Shown here: positions 45,698-56,925 of the stretch, one piece after another | Layout of the letters: the number at the start of each line of letters is the position of its first letter | Position numbering within the stretch: position 1 is the first letter of the stretch | Position numbers and translations under genes: made by a program | Assembly: GCF_040115645.1 (NCBI RefSeq) | Contig: NC_089566.1 | Location: 1,302,001 to 1,366,000, forward strand | Direction: 5' to 3' | Source: Euwallacea fornicatus | Taxonomy: Eukaryota; Arthropoda; Insecta; Coleoptera; Curculionidae | Length of the DNA stretch: 64,000 nucleotides | Notes under the pieces: generated by a model | What the model was told of the DNA's origin: nothing | The model's database searches: none | What the model saw: only the letters and a program-made list of their open reading frames with translations

Positions 45698-47510
45698 TAG
45701 TTTCGTGTAGTATATAGAAAACCGTTATATGGTAAACCGAATCCGCCACATCTATCTCCATACAAATGAGCAGTTTCTGGTAGCAACGATAAATTAAAGC
45801 AGGTTAAAAAAATGGGCACATACTAATTTATGGTACCAATAAACACTTAATAATGAATCACTTAAGCGGGAAAGTAAATTCGGCCCGTGGATGGAGGATC
45901 GGTTGAGCTTCGTTCAAATTTGTTGCAATAAGTTGCATTTCATGCGTTATCCCTCCTGCATAAGAAAGCGAACCTCAGCGGTTTAAAAAAAAAAAAAAAT
46001 GATCTAATTTTGTCATCTTGCAAAATCAATTACATGCACTACATAAACATTTAATAAGACTAGTTTTATTAAGAACATTCTGAGAACTGCTACTAATAAC
46101 TGAGCTAATATTCTAACATTAAATCTTATATAAAATTGATTAAACATGTTTTAATACCGCATAAAAGTGAATAATGACAGCAAATAACTTCCTTGAAAGT
46201 GGTGCTCCCGCTAAGAATCGATCAACAAGGGAACCGACGTGAATTTCGACAAGAATAAACTTTAAGCGATTTGAAAAAAGGTTTTGTGAAATATGCAACT
46301 TAATAGCATTACTTCTGGTCGTACCTTGGAGATACCTTTGCAGGCAACAATTACTCACTACTTATAGTACGCTTTCAATTACCTACATTAAATAATAAAA
46401 AAAAAAGTACCATGGACTGTTAAAGGTATAATTATGCGAATAACGTGCCAGCATTTCTGTTAAGCATTTTTTCGATTGGAAGATTTGCGCAAGAGCTTTA
46501 ATGCTAATGCTAGCAAAATTACCTCAGTTTTTTAATTTTTTTTTATTTATTTATTTTTTTTTTTAGTCGATGCTACACGAATGCCGCTAGAATTGCAAAT
46601 GTTCCTACCGATACCGGACAGAAGTGAACAATCCAGTTAGGGATCAAATGTAAATAAAATAATCAATTAAGAAGTGGTCAGACATAAATCTTCGTTCTTC
46701 GGTATGAATGTGGGTGTTTCCTGCAAGTAACAAGCACCCAAAAGTACACGCACATAAACGTAACAGCAATTTTCGTAAAGGTTGCTGGGTGTTATATAAT
46801 AAGGAACGGTATGGGCACTATTGTCCCGCGGCAGTCTTACGGTTGCGGTAACTGATCCGTGCATAACATTCATCAGAGGTGATACTGATCACTTCTTGGG
46901 CGGTTCCTTTGCACGAAATAAACCTTATACACGTCGAGGTGTACAGGGTGTTACAAATTCGGCGACCGCTGCGGGGACCTGGGAGGTGAGGAGATGCGAG
47001 TCCAGTGACATGCGTAATTTGATGACTCTTTAGGACCTGCTTTGAGGATCGATTAACTCCGGAGGCGTGTGAAAAGTGCAAAATTTTTTATTCCCATTTT
47101 TTCTTACTTTTTTACTTAATTTTTTTTACTTAACTCAAAAACTGTCAATCGTACCGTTTTTGACTTAATAAGAACAGTGAAATGAACATTTTAACGGATC
47201 TCGAATCGCTATCCCGTGCACAGAACCTGTTATCATCCTTAGCAGTCCTCAAAAGATTTCTCTGATAATCGCTGTGGCTAACGGTCCTTGATTAATTGAG
47301 AAAAAATTATACTGGAAAATTTTAACTTTTCCAATATGTCGTAGTCGGAATGTTTCCAATTTGAAAACAAATTCTTAATACTAAATAGCTGTGATGATTG
47401 CCTGAATTTAACCCGCTTTGCATCAACTATACCGAGTTGTTGAATCGCGGTTGAAGCTTGGGTCGCCCCATGTTTTTTTTTTGTATAGCGAGTTCGTACA
47501 AGACCTTATG
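45698..47510. other. No recognisable gene
   Basis: AT-rich, with an orphan TACAGGGTGTTACAAATTCG end at 46942 inside a locally GC-richer block (46820-47080). No coding motif. Confidence 0.4.
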
Positions 47511-48759
47511 TACGAGGATAGTTCCCGAAGTACCCAACCTTACATTTAAAAACGAAATTGGAAAATGTTCCACCATCTATCAGCATAGTCTTCTTTGAAA
47601 TTGAGAAACTTTTCCCATCGCTGTTCTATGGCTTATAGACCCTGTTTATTGTAAGAAGCTTTGAATGTTGCAAAATAGGCATCAGCCTCGAACTCCACCT
47701 CGTTATTATTGGCAAATATCTTTCGACTAGGCAATTTTTTCAAGTTTGAAAATCGAAAACAATCTGAGGGGGCTAAATCTGGCGAATACCGTGGGCGAGG
47801 AAAAAGTTCGAAACGAAGTTTATTCATTTTGGCGATCGCTATGACGGAAACGTGACTTGGTGCGTTGTCTTGATCAAACAAGGCTTTCTGCTCCGCCAGA
47901 TGTGGTCTGTTTTTTTTCTAATATCTTCGCTCGAACGTTTCAATAAATTTTTGCAATACTCTTCATTTATCGTTTTTTTTCTTTACAGAGATAGTTAATA
48001 AAAAATATCCCACATGCATCTCCAAAAACTGACATCATCACCTTTCCTACAGATGGAACGGTTTTTGCCTTCTTTGGAACGTATTCTCCCATTTGAGTCT
48101 ATTATTTCAACTGCTTTTGCTTTTCAGATGAGAAATGATGGACCCATGTCCTCCTAGTTCCTCCACAGTCCTGAATCAACGCAAAACCTCAGTTCTATTG
48201 CTGCGAAACTTTGTCAAACACTTCCTTGAAACATACTTACGGCACCGTTCTTGTTCATTTTGCTGCCGGTTTTTCACATCCAATTGTTTGATCAAAAAAC
48301 AATGTACAGTACCTTTTGAAATTTCTCTCCTCCAGTATAATTTTGTGAATTTTCACCGTAATGTCCGAAGTAGTTAGATCTGGAGTGTCATCGGGTCAAC
48401 CACAACGGAGTTTGCGCTAATGGCTCGTACGATTGCGTTTAAACTCTGCCACCAAATATTTTGCAGCTACTAACGAAAGACCGAATTGCACCAGAATAAA
48501 GTTCAACTTCCAACTCTTTGATGTTGGATGGACAAAGACCTTTCAAATAAGGTGAATCATGTATCGATGACCAATGCCTTCCATGTTTACGAAATCTCTA
48601 AGATCGTTCACTAAAAACGGTTCCAAATCGAACACAATTCAACGGAGCAACCTTAAATCTTCCGCCCTAATCTTTTAAGTTTAGTTCTTTGTAATATAAA
48701 TTTTCAACAAAAAAATCGTTATCGACATCTGGCCGGGCATTTCTGGGGCTATCTTCGTA
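47511..48759 (-). mobile_element. Mariner family A copy 3
   Basis: Ends TACGAGGATAGTTCCCGAAG and the inverse of TACGAAGATAGCCCCAGAAA form the family A terminal repeats. At 1249 bp this is the only family A copy without an insertion. The transposase frame is broken. Confidence 0.85.
47575..48640 (-). pseudogene. Mariner family A transposase (copy 3), broken
   Basis: Best readable part is 47633-47881: FDQDNAPSHVSVIAIAKMN (second Asp intact), RYSPDLAPSDCFRFSNLKKL (third Asp intact), FEADAYFATFKASYNKQGL, and the end EQRWEKFLNFKEDYAD near 47580. Upstream blocks for the first catalytic site and HTH are scattered over frames to about 48640. It aligns collinearly with copies at 23690 and 41160. Confidence 0.8.
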
Positions 48760-48780
48760 GTTCCGAAGATTCTTTAGAGG

Positions 48781-49000
48781 ATGAACTTAATCAGCCTCCG
48801 ATTGTGGGACTTCTGGTTTCTAGTCCACCCACTAAGCCACCCTTCCTGCTTTCATCCTAGATCCCACCCGGAACTGCCGAAAAACATTACTTCGGGAAGG
48901 GGGCGGATTTACCTTCCGTTTCTCCACAGTCGATGTCATCCTTTCTTGTGGTTTCTTCCCCGTTCGTACCAATTGAGTACGTTCCTAATTCATTTTTTCT
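48781..49000 (-). mobile_element. Possible second copy of the 41774 retroposon
   Basis: Spaced words CCCACTAA, ATCCTAG and CACCCGGAAC occur in the same order and spacing as CCCACTAA, ATCCTGCG and GACCCGGAAC in 41860-41905. It begins about 20 bp past the right end of mariner copy 3. No poly-A tail or target duplication was found, and similarity fades beyond about 48900. Confidence 0.4.
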
Positions 49001-50348
49001 CTGTCTTCCAGTTTTGCTTGCTCTCCAACAATACATTTACAACGTTTTCGGTCATCAGAGCTTTTCAATCCTAAATTGTCGATTTCTTGTCCATTTTTCG
49101 CACGCAAAAAATGTGTGCATGACACTATCGCTTTCTTCACAGCACCAACATTTACCTCACCAACCTGACTAACCCAAATCTGACTCCTCTAAATTTTGAC
49201 TGCGTTCTAAAAACGGTGGTAGTAATAATTATTAGCTGTTAAAAGCTTTAAAAAATACAACAATTTAGCTAAACTTATTTTTTACAAAAGTTGCTTGTTG
49301 TCATTCTAGAGAGTGTCAAGAAATTTTTTTTTTTCAATTTTATTCTGTAAATAGGGAATAAATTTTGATGTTTTTTATTTACAGGTTTTAATTTGCTCCC
49401 AGAGGAGTTTTTGGGTGCGATAATTTCAATTAAAAATGTACGTTTCAAACTGGTTGATCCAAAAAAATTGAAGCAACTTCTTTATTAACGCAACTAATTT
49501 GAATATTTATCAGATCAAAAAGGTATTTTGCAAATAACTGGTTTGTCGAACGGTTTTTGTGTGATATAATTTACTTGTAACACTAATAAAAACAAGCGGT
49601 TTATTTATAGTTATGACTAATTATTAACATTGCAAACGTCAATAACAACGTTAAAAAAGACGTCCGTGTGCCGTTTTATTGATTTCGAAGTAGTTTGGGT
49701 TCAGTTAATTAATTAATGATATTCATAAATCCGTGGCAGTGCATCGAAAAAATGAATTGAAAATATCTCAGAAACAGTTAGGGATTCGGTCTTTGTTTGC
49801 TGAGTAACTTTTTGATGTAAAAGAGTTCAAGGCTTTGGCAAATTCTAGCCTGCTGATATCTACAGGGTCAACTTATCGGCACCAATAAACGGTTACGTTA
49901 ATTTTTGCGTACCTAGATAACGACACAGGTGCCACCTATCAACAAGCTTATGACAGAGATTTTATATTAATTTCATTTACTCAAGGCGCCCTTAAGTGAA
50001 AAACTTAAGTATCTCGTAGAATGAAAATAACCAACATTTTTAGAAAGCAAATTAAGTTGACTTGTTCTATTATTTTATCTGCTAGCACACCATACTCATT
50101 TGTACCAATGTTTCTGGGACACCCCTCCTGTATACCTATATATAGGGTGTCACTTAAATATGTAAAGCAAACTTTAATGATTGAGTCTTTGAACAATTTT
50201 AATACAAAAAGGTCGTGTTAACACGGGTCCACAACAGCTAATTTCTGATGATGCAGCGTAATTCATTAACAATGGGACAATCGAAAGTGACATATGGTGA
50301 CGATTAAAGAAAACATGCCTTATCCGAAAGTTAATAGTTTCGAATATA
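49001..50348. other. Orphan element ends, no gene
   Basis: TACAGGGTCAACTT at 49861, an outward ACACCCCTCCTGTA at 50132 and TATAGGGTGTCACTT near 50141 are unpaired. No protein motif. Confidence 0.4.
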
Positions 50349-50816
50349 TACCGAGTGTTGGAAAATTCAAACTTTAATTTGTTTTTTAACCATTGATCTG
50401 AAAACCTGTAGGTCAAACTGTTGAAAACTTACAAAGTTATGTTTTTTTAAGTGACGAATTATATGTTCTTTCGATTTTCAATTTCTCGTATTATCAAATT
50501 TAAACATAGTGTTCATTAAATAGATTTTGGTCGAAAACGATTCGAGATATCAACAGTACATAATTAACGAAAAAATGATTGCTCTTCTAAACTTTAAATC
50601 AAATTTTATGTGAGACATAAAGAGTAAAATGTTAATAAGTGGAAATTCTGTAAAATTGATCGTAAGTGACGCCCTCTATTACGAAATAAGAAAGTTGCAA
50701 AACTTATTTCATTAATCACCTAAAAAAAACTTTTACAAATTTTCAAGTGTCTAAACTAGATATTTTCAAAATAATGACAAAAAATTAATTAAAATTTTAA
50801 CTTTCAATATCCTGTA
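50349..50816. mobile_element. Small MITE-like element (468 bp)
   Basis: TACCGAGTGTTGGAAAATTC at the left and the inverse of TACAGGATATTGAAAGTTAA at the right form diverged terminal repeats of about 55 bp. The non-coding interior is AT-rich. Confidence 0.55.
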
Positions 50817-51220
50817 TAGTATATCCGACACCATCAACTTTTACATAAATTATATTTCCTCCAACCGTCACCGTGTGACGTGTAATATCTCCAGATTGCT
50901 ATTGTTAATGAAACACTCTGTATAGGGCATTCGAAACCAAAATGTAAATTTTGTTCTTTGATCATACTTTTGGACAATAACACGGTAAAATGACGATATT
51001 GTACATATGGGGAAAATTGATGGGACACTTAAATATTAGTTCAATTTTTTGATTATCCATAGAGGGCGCCGCATACTATCATAACCTGGATTTAAATAAC
51101 TATAACGTTTTTATAGCTCATTGTATGCTATTTTCCCACATATATCTTATTTAAATCAATACACAGGTCGGAACACCCAAGTGAAATTAATTCAATACCT
51201 GCATAATTCAAAATATTTAA
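50817..51220. other. No recognisable gene
   Basis: AT-rich spacer of about 400 bp. Confidence 0.45.
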
Positions 51221-52061
51221 AAAAATACAGAAAAACTTAAATTTTAGATTCTGAAATTACATCCTGTAACGTAAAAATTTCATCCCTAAATTCAACCATT
51301 GCGTGACAATTACAACCCTTAAATTTTTAAATTGGAAGTATGGTTTTTTGATACTTTATTTGAAAGAATGATAGAAAAAAACTCATGTAATTGACGAATT
51401 CTCTACAATAAACTTAAAACTTCGTTATTAATAATATCATAAAAAAAACTAAACAACTCACTAAAGCTTGATTTAACTTTTCTAAATCAGTGAATAAGGA
51501 AGCGAGAAACACTAGATTGGCCAGCATGATCACCTGACCTTAGTTCATTAGAGTTCTTCTTATGGGGATATGCGAAGAATATGGTATAGAAAACTATCCA
51601 CGCAATCTAGCTGATTTAAAAAGAAGAATAAGGCTTACGATTATATCAGTTACGTGTTGGATGTTCATTAATGTTCAAAGACATTTTTGTTTACGATTAT
51701 AATGTTGCCAAGAGATCCGATGCATGCAATTTGAACATTTCATAGAAGACTGAGATAATTTTTTTTTATTATTTTATTTATTAATAACGAAATGCTATTA
51801 GTTATTCCGTTTTAAGTTTATTATAAAAAAACGCCATCAATTACATGAATAAATTTTTTTTTGTGCAATAAAGTTTAAAACTGTAGCATTTTTGAATAGA
51901 AAATAAAAAGACTTTTCATTTGAGGTGTCAAAAACCTATGGTTTCAATTCAAAAATATTAGGGTTGCAATTGTCATGCAAAGGAGGTTGAATTTAGGCAT
52001 AAAATTTTTACGTTGCAGGATAAAATTTCAGAATGTAAAATTGACGTCTTGCAGTATTTTT
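51221..52061. mobile_element. IS630-like deletion derivative, C-half remnant
   Basis: Arms of about 190-210 bp (51221 to about 51410 and about 51850-52061) are inverse copies sharing GTAACGTAAAAATTT/AATTTTTACGTTGC, CTAAATTCAACC, TGACAATT-CAACCCT and CATGTAATTGA words. The outermost tips do not show a clear CAGGGTG, so the ends are approximate. The interior holds a short C-terminal transposase fragment on the plus strand. It sits directly beside the element starting at 52066. Confidence 0.75.
51500..51690 (+). pseudogene. IS630-like transposase fragment around third catalytic residue
   Basis: The frame reads RETLDWPA-stop-SPDLSSLEFFLWGYAKNMVY. This is the SPDLTPLDFFLWG block with Glu in place of the third Asp. 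The following tail is degraded. Only about 60 codons can be recognised. Confidence 0.7.
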
Positions 52062-52065
52062 CACA

Positions 52066-53123
52066 TACAGTGTGATCCATTTGTTTTGGGGTCGCTCTGT
52101 AAATAGTTTATTAGTTGTGCGATTTAGCCCAGATTTTTTAAAAATTATAGAGCTTGTTAAACTGCACATTCTCATCAGAAATGGCCTGGTTGGTGTAAAA
52201 TTCAAGGCTTACTATGACAGTTTTTAGAAGAAAAATTTTAATAAATCACATTAACGATTTTTTTAGAAAAAATTTGTGCATGCCACTGGATTGGCCACCC
52301 CTTAAAACGGGTTTGTACAAAATTTTAATGAAAAATTTTGAGTAATAACGATTTTGTAGAAGAATTAAAAATGCACTCTAAGTACTTCCTTATTTTCACA
52401 AATTTATAATTTATAACTTAGTTATGGTCTTAGGCTTATACAGAACAAATAAAACAAAAAATAAAATAAAATTTACATCACAAGAAACAATTAAATTTTC
52501 GTGACTTCTACCAAGCCACCATTTTCGCCAATGCACCTGTCATCCCTTTTACGTATTTTCAAAATTACATCTCCTATTTGCTGTGGAGTAATTTTCACAC
52601 AAGTACGGATTATTCTAACTTGTAGTTCTTGTAAATTCTGGAGTCTGGACTTATGCACTTTTTCTTTATAAGTAAACCCCAAAAAAACCTAACGGGGTTA
52701 AGTCCGGGGATCTCGGCGGCCTCTTACAAAAAGGACTGTTCCGCCCAATCCACTAGTTTTCGAAATTTTCATTTAGCCAATTTCTTATCAAACGAGCATT
52801 ATGAATAGGACTACCATCTGATTTTATTACATTTTTAATGCTTCCACAAAATCGTTATTACTTAAAATTTTTTGATAAAATTTTATACAGGCCCGTCTTG
52901 AAAGGGGCGTGCACAGATTTTTTCTAAAAAAATCGCTAATATGACTTATTAAAATTTCGCTCCTAGAAACTGTCATAGCAACCTTGAAATTTATGTCAAT
53001 CATGCCATTTTTGCTGAAAGTGTGCAGTTTATCAAGCTCTAAAATGAAACAAAAATCCGGGCTAAATCGCACAATCAATAAATTTTTTACAGACTCTCCC
53101 CAAAACAAATTGCTCACACTGTA
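52066..53123 (-). mobile_element. IS630-like deletion derivative with about 310-bp TIRs, C-half only
   Basis: TACAGTGTGATCCATTTGTT at the left and its inverse relative at the right (ending 53123) begin arms that pair to about 52378 and from about 52813, roughly 310 bp each. Shared inner words include GTAATAACGATTTTGT and TGCGATTTAGCCC. The remaining 435-bp interior is nearly all a C-terminal transposase fragment on the minus strand. Confidence 0.85.
52491..52800 (-). pseudogene. IS630-like transposase, C-terminal fragment
   Basis: Minus-strand reading: NARLIRNWLNENFEN, WIGRNSPF, RPPRSPDLTPLGFFGV, then an open 63-codon C terminus (52491-52682) with VHKSRLQNLQELQVRIIRTC and IRKRDDRCIGENGG to a TAA at 52491-52493. 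In the third catalytic position (usually LDF) Gly is found (LGF), so this copy could not be catalytic even if complete. Two frame breaks lie upstream of the open C terminus. Confidence 0.8.
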
Positions 53124-54378
53124 CGTCGAAATACGTAGATATTGAATTTATTCCATTTGACTATTCCACCCTGTCTACTATTATGTGATACACCTATTGA
53201 AATATAATTTTAGAAAAGGAAAATCATCGTCCTGTGAAAATGGAAATGACGTTTTTTGCCGATACTTTTTTCGACACTGCGCTGGCGCTATGAAAATGCA
53301 GTGTCATTTTCTCTTCCAAATGGAAAAAGAATTGCAAAACCGCATGTCAACTTTGCTTGACCTCATTCCCGTAGTTCACACATTTCCCTAATTCCACATC
53401 TACGACCGTGTCTAAACCGGGCCGCGCTCGAACATGATCATTTTTAGGCATTCACCACATGACTTCTGCTTCATCGGAATATTCACGATCATAAAGTCAC
53501 GTTCTTAATTACGCCGTTTTCTATATGTAACAAAAATGGTTACGCGTTGAAATTGATTTTCCATGGAGAATTGCACATTCGCCCCGTTTTTCTGTATCCG
53601 TATTACAAATATGTGTCAAATTTGTACTTTGTCAGCTACAAATTTTAATTATAGCTTAAGTACAGGCACCCAAGTCAACATTGCGCATACACACATTAAA
53701 TCATGGCTTAACCTGGGTGTGAAAAAACGTGCAAAAAATAAGTTTATCAGAAGGTGATATCGGAAAGGCGTGAAATCGGTGGAACATAATAATAATGTTA
53801 AGCCACGTTAATTAAACATTTTAATAGTGCAACATGTCTTGGTACCGCATATTCGGCCAACTTTACCACAATTTCGAAACACTTTCATAATTTTTGGGCG
53901 CCCGACGTGTTTTACCGGAAGCTTGCAAAAAAATCTTGATTTCTTCAGCCGTATCGGTCTAGTTTGAATCGAATAAGAGCAATTAAGACTACCAGCATGT
54001 ATCCAACAAGACCCCCACACTTAAAAGGTGTTAAATGCGATTATTGATCCATTCTCAGGAGCGTCATTCTTTGAATTCAAGCAGATTTGTGTCTGGACAA
54101 ACGCACAGTTTTGAATAAATGCGCAAACATAGAGAAAAGCATTTGTTTGTCCCTGGAATTTTTTTCCCACAGTAATTGTTACGAAATTCTTCCAACTTTT
54201 CCCCAACACAACGGAAAAACATACAAAGACTGCAGTTATAAAATTTATCATTGAGGGAAGGGACGATGACACGCTACGAGATTACGAGATAGCTTCACTT
54301 CTTGCAAACTCGTGCAGATACTGGACAAATTATCGTTGGACAGTAATGAACATTTTTTTGGGTTATTTTATTGCCTCT
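53124..54378. other. No recognisable gene
   Basis: Minus-strand frames at 53808-54020 and 54021-54272 are open; the second begins with a hydrophobic stretch (FITAVFVCFSVVLG) but has no recognised family. No repeat ends. Confidence 0.35.
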
Positions 54379-55542
54379 GGGTGAGGGGGCTGAGCAGAAG
54401 TCCGGAATAAAATTAATATCTTTTCAACGATCGACTTAAATAAGGACGCCGAAGCAGGTGAATTGATTTTGAGTTGGGCCTATTTTTTGGCAATAACATG
54501 AAACATTTGCCCCCAACCTCTTAGCTGCAACCCTACCTAATTTTTTTAATGGAAAAATATCATGTGGGGATTCGTTGAAAAGCTCGTGAAAAATGGAATC
54601 TTAACAAACCTTTTTTTTATTTTAGCTACAGGATTATTAGGAAATTAAAAAAAAAACTCTTTTAAAAAGAAAAAAATCACGATTACCTCTTTAGTCTTGT
54701 CTACAGGTTAGCTCTGGTCTAACGTAGCGGGTGCTGGAAATGTCCTTCGCCCTCTACTTGGCATGCCCTCAGGCGATGGCAAACCTCAATAAAAATTATT
54801 ATCGGCTTAATTTTGTCCTCTTTAATTCTGAAGGTGTTTTCATGTCATATCGATGAAACAAATAAAGAGATATTTAGTACATCAAAAGAAAGCACTTCAA
54901 AGGGCGGAAAAATTGCTGAATTTTTTACGCCAAGTTTATTGTCCCGATAAACAATAAATTTTTTTATTTCGTTTTACAAATGTGCCATTTTTGTGCATAA
55001 TTAACTTGAAACGTCCAGAGCCGGCGCCATTAGATTACTTTCGTTCGGGATACCTAGAAGATAAAGATCATCAACATAGGCCGGCTAATATTGAAGACTC
55101 AAAAGCAACGATTAGAGTGGAGTCGAATGGCATGCCGCCTGAGGCCATTCGGAATACCATCCACGGGTTGTGCCATCGCCTGGGAGCACACCAAATAGAG
55201 GGTAAAGGACACTTTCGGCATCTGCTAGGTTAAATAACCTATAGATCGGACTCAAAATGTTTTCGCATTTTTTTTAAGAGTTTTTTTATTTCCTAATAAC
55301 CACGTAACTAAAAGAAAAAGGGGGTATGGTAAGATTGCATTTTTCACGAGGATTTTCAACCAAGCTGCACGTGGCATGCTTCCCAAAAAAAAATGGGTGG
55401 ATTTGCAGCTAGGAAGAAAAATATTTCATTTTATTGCCAAAAAATAGATACAACTGAGAATCAATTCGCGTGTTTCAGCATTTTTTTAAGCAATTCGTTA
55501 AAAAGGTATTCATTTTATTCCGGACTTTTGCCCAGCCCTGTA
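54379..55542 (+). mobile_element. IS630-like deletion derivative with about 280-bp TIRs, C-half only
   Basis: Right end TACAGGGCTGGGCAAAAGTC (inverse, ending 55542) pairs with a decayed left tip GTGAGGGGGCTGAGCAGAAG near 54381. Arms share AAGTCCGGAATAAAAT, CTATTTTTTGGCAATAA, CTAGCTGCAA and ATTATTAGGAAAT over about 280 bp. The interior has one C-terminal transposase fragment on the plus strand. Confidence 0.8.
54995..55233 (+). pseudogene. IS630-like transposase, C-terminal fragment
   Basis: The frame reads RPEPAPLDYFRSGYLEDK, then HQHRPANIEDSKATIRVE and IHGLCHRLGAHQIEGKGHF to a TAA at 55231-55233. RPEPAPLDYF corresponds to SPDLTPLDFF with the third Asp kept. The frame is open for about 75 codons. 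Earlier catalytic and DNA-binding parts are absent from the element. Confidence 0.75.
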
Positions 55543-56284
55543 TATGGAACCATCCTTTCACGTCGGAAGATCCGTCGATTAACTTTTCTTCAGTTAATGA
55601 TGGAGCCTCAGTGAAAGAAACTGTGAAATTCAAAGTGAAATTGACTGATCTTGATCTTGAAATCTTGAATATGATATTAAACCGATTTATCAAATTTACG
55701 CAATGCCATTTTTTGCTTCACTATGTGGTTTTGTCTAAACTGATATTCCATTGTCGCATAATTCATGCTTGGATGGAAACTTGATTAGATATTTGTTTTT
55801 GTAATACGCAGACAACTGAATATCGTGATCTATTTAAAATTACAGTACTTTATTGTAAACTATGGATAAGTACCTTAATATACTGGTACTGAGGTTTAAG
55901 GTGCCAGCAGCATGGAGCGTCAGTTCCAAAATTTTGGATTCCTTACAACTCTGGAGAATAAATTTGTTTCAGTACATTCAAAAACCGTTTCAACAAAATG
56001 GGGAGGGGAGGGGGCAATTTAATGATAATTATAAATTTTTACGTGTATCCCTAAGAGGGATCGCTGCTACAACTCTAAAATTTTTAAGTACATCATGTGA
56101 TACTTCATTTTAGAAGTCTTTGTAAACTGCTTATAAAAGGCCAACTCCAATTAAAAAAAATCAAATTGGGAGAAGTACAGCATTCTTGATACAGAAATAT
56201 CACATTAAAAAAATATTTACAAAAACTTCTTTTCTCACTTTTTCGAATGTTTCGGGAGTAATGACAATTGATTTGACGTGGGTC
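55543..56284. other. No recognisable gene
   Basis: AT-rich. The plus-strand frames 55470-55784 and 55862-56113 have no motif; part of 56105-56284 may be the degraded C terminus of the next transposase. Confidence 0.4.
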
Positions 56285-56925
56285 TAATGCAAAAATCAAC
56301 AGGTGTTAAACCCGGTGATCCCAACGGCCGCTCGATTGCTCCCGTCCGGCCAGTCCATCTTCCTGAATGATGCCGATGCGGTCACTGTCTTGTTCACTGT
56401 GTTGTAGGGCGTAATGCGACGGAGCACCGTCCGGTAGAAGTAAAACAAAGTATAAAAGATTATCATTTAACTGCAGATCGCAATCGATTTGTTTGTTGTT
56501 CCTCATTATTAAACAAAGGTCCTGCAACAGCATTTCCGAGAATAGCGACCCAAGCGTTAATTTTCTCTGGTTGCCACGTAGCACTCTTTCTATACAGGTG
56601 GAGATATTGGTCACTTCCATATCGGCGATTCTGTTTATTGACCCGAGTATTAAGAAAAAGGTGCACTCATCACTGAAGCAAATGATTGTTAAGAATAATT
56701 GGTTATTACTAATTAAGTTAGACATGGTTTCGCAAAACGCAATTCTTCGATCGAAATCGTCCTCATAAAGTTCCTGTAGAATTTCCATTTTGTAGGGACG
56801 AAATTCCTTTAATTTCATTGCTTTTCAAGTCGTGTTATATGGCATTCCAGTTTGACCTGCAATCGTGCGCAGTGAATTGCTGGATTCTACAACGAAAGTT
56901 TCCAGAATCCCTAGTTGAAAAGTAT
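56285..56925 (-). pseudogene. IS630-like transposase, largely open but broken
   Basis: Minus-strand blocks: ETFVVESSNSLRTIAGQTGM (second HTH of the N-terminal region, about 56850-56915), FRPYKMEILQELYEDDFDRR (about 56740-56805), IICFSDECTFFL (first catalytic Asp intact, about 56670), LPDGAPSHYALQ (second Asp intact, about 56400-56440), and after a frameshift WTGRTGAIERP-LGSPGLTPVDF (third Asp intact in VDF; the upstream SPD is SPG, about 56290-56360). A 170-codon frame is open from 56818 to 56306. Terminal repeats were not found and the DUF4817 part is missing or unreadable. Confidence 0.8.

Noticed and set aside
54021..54272. 83-codon minus-strand frame with an N-terminal hydrophobic segment resembling a signal peptide
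   Set aside because: The rest has no conserved pattern and no promoter or neighbour supports it.
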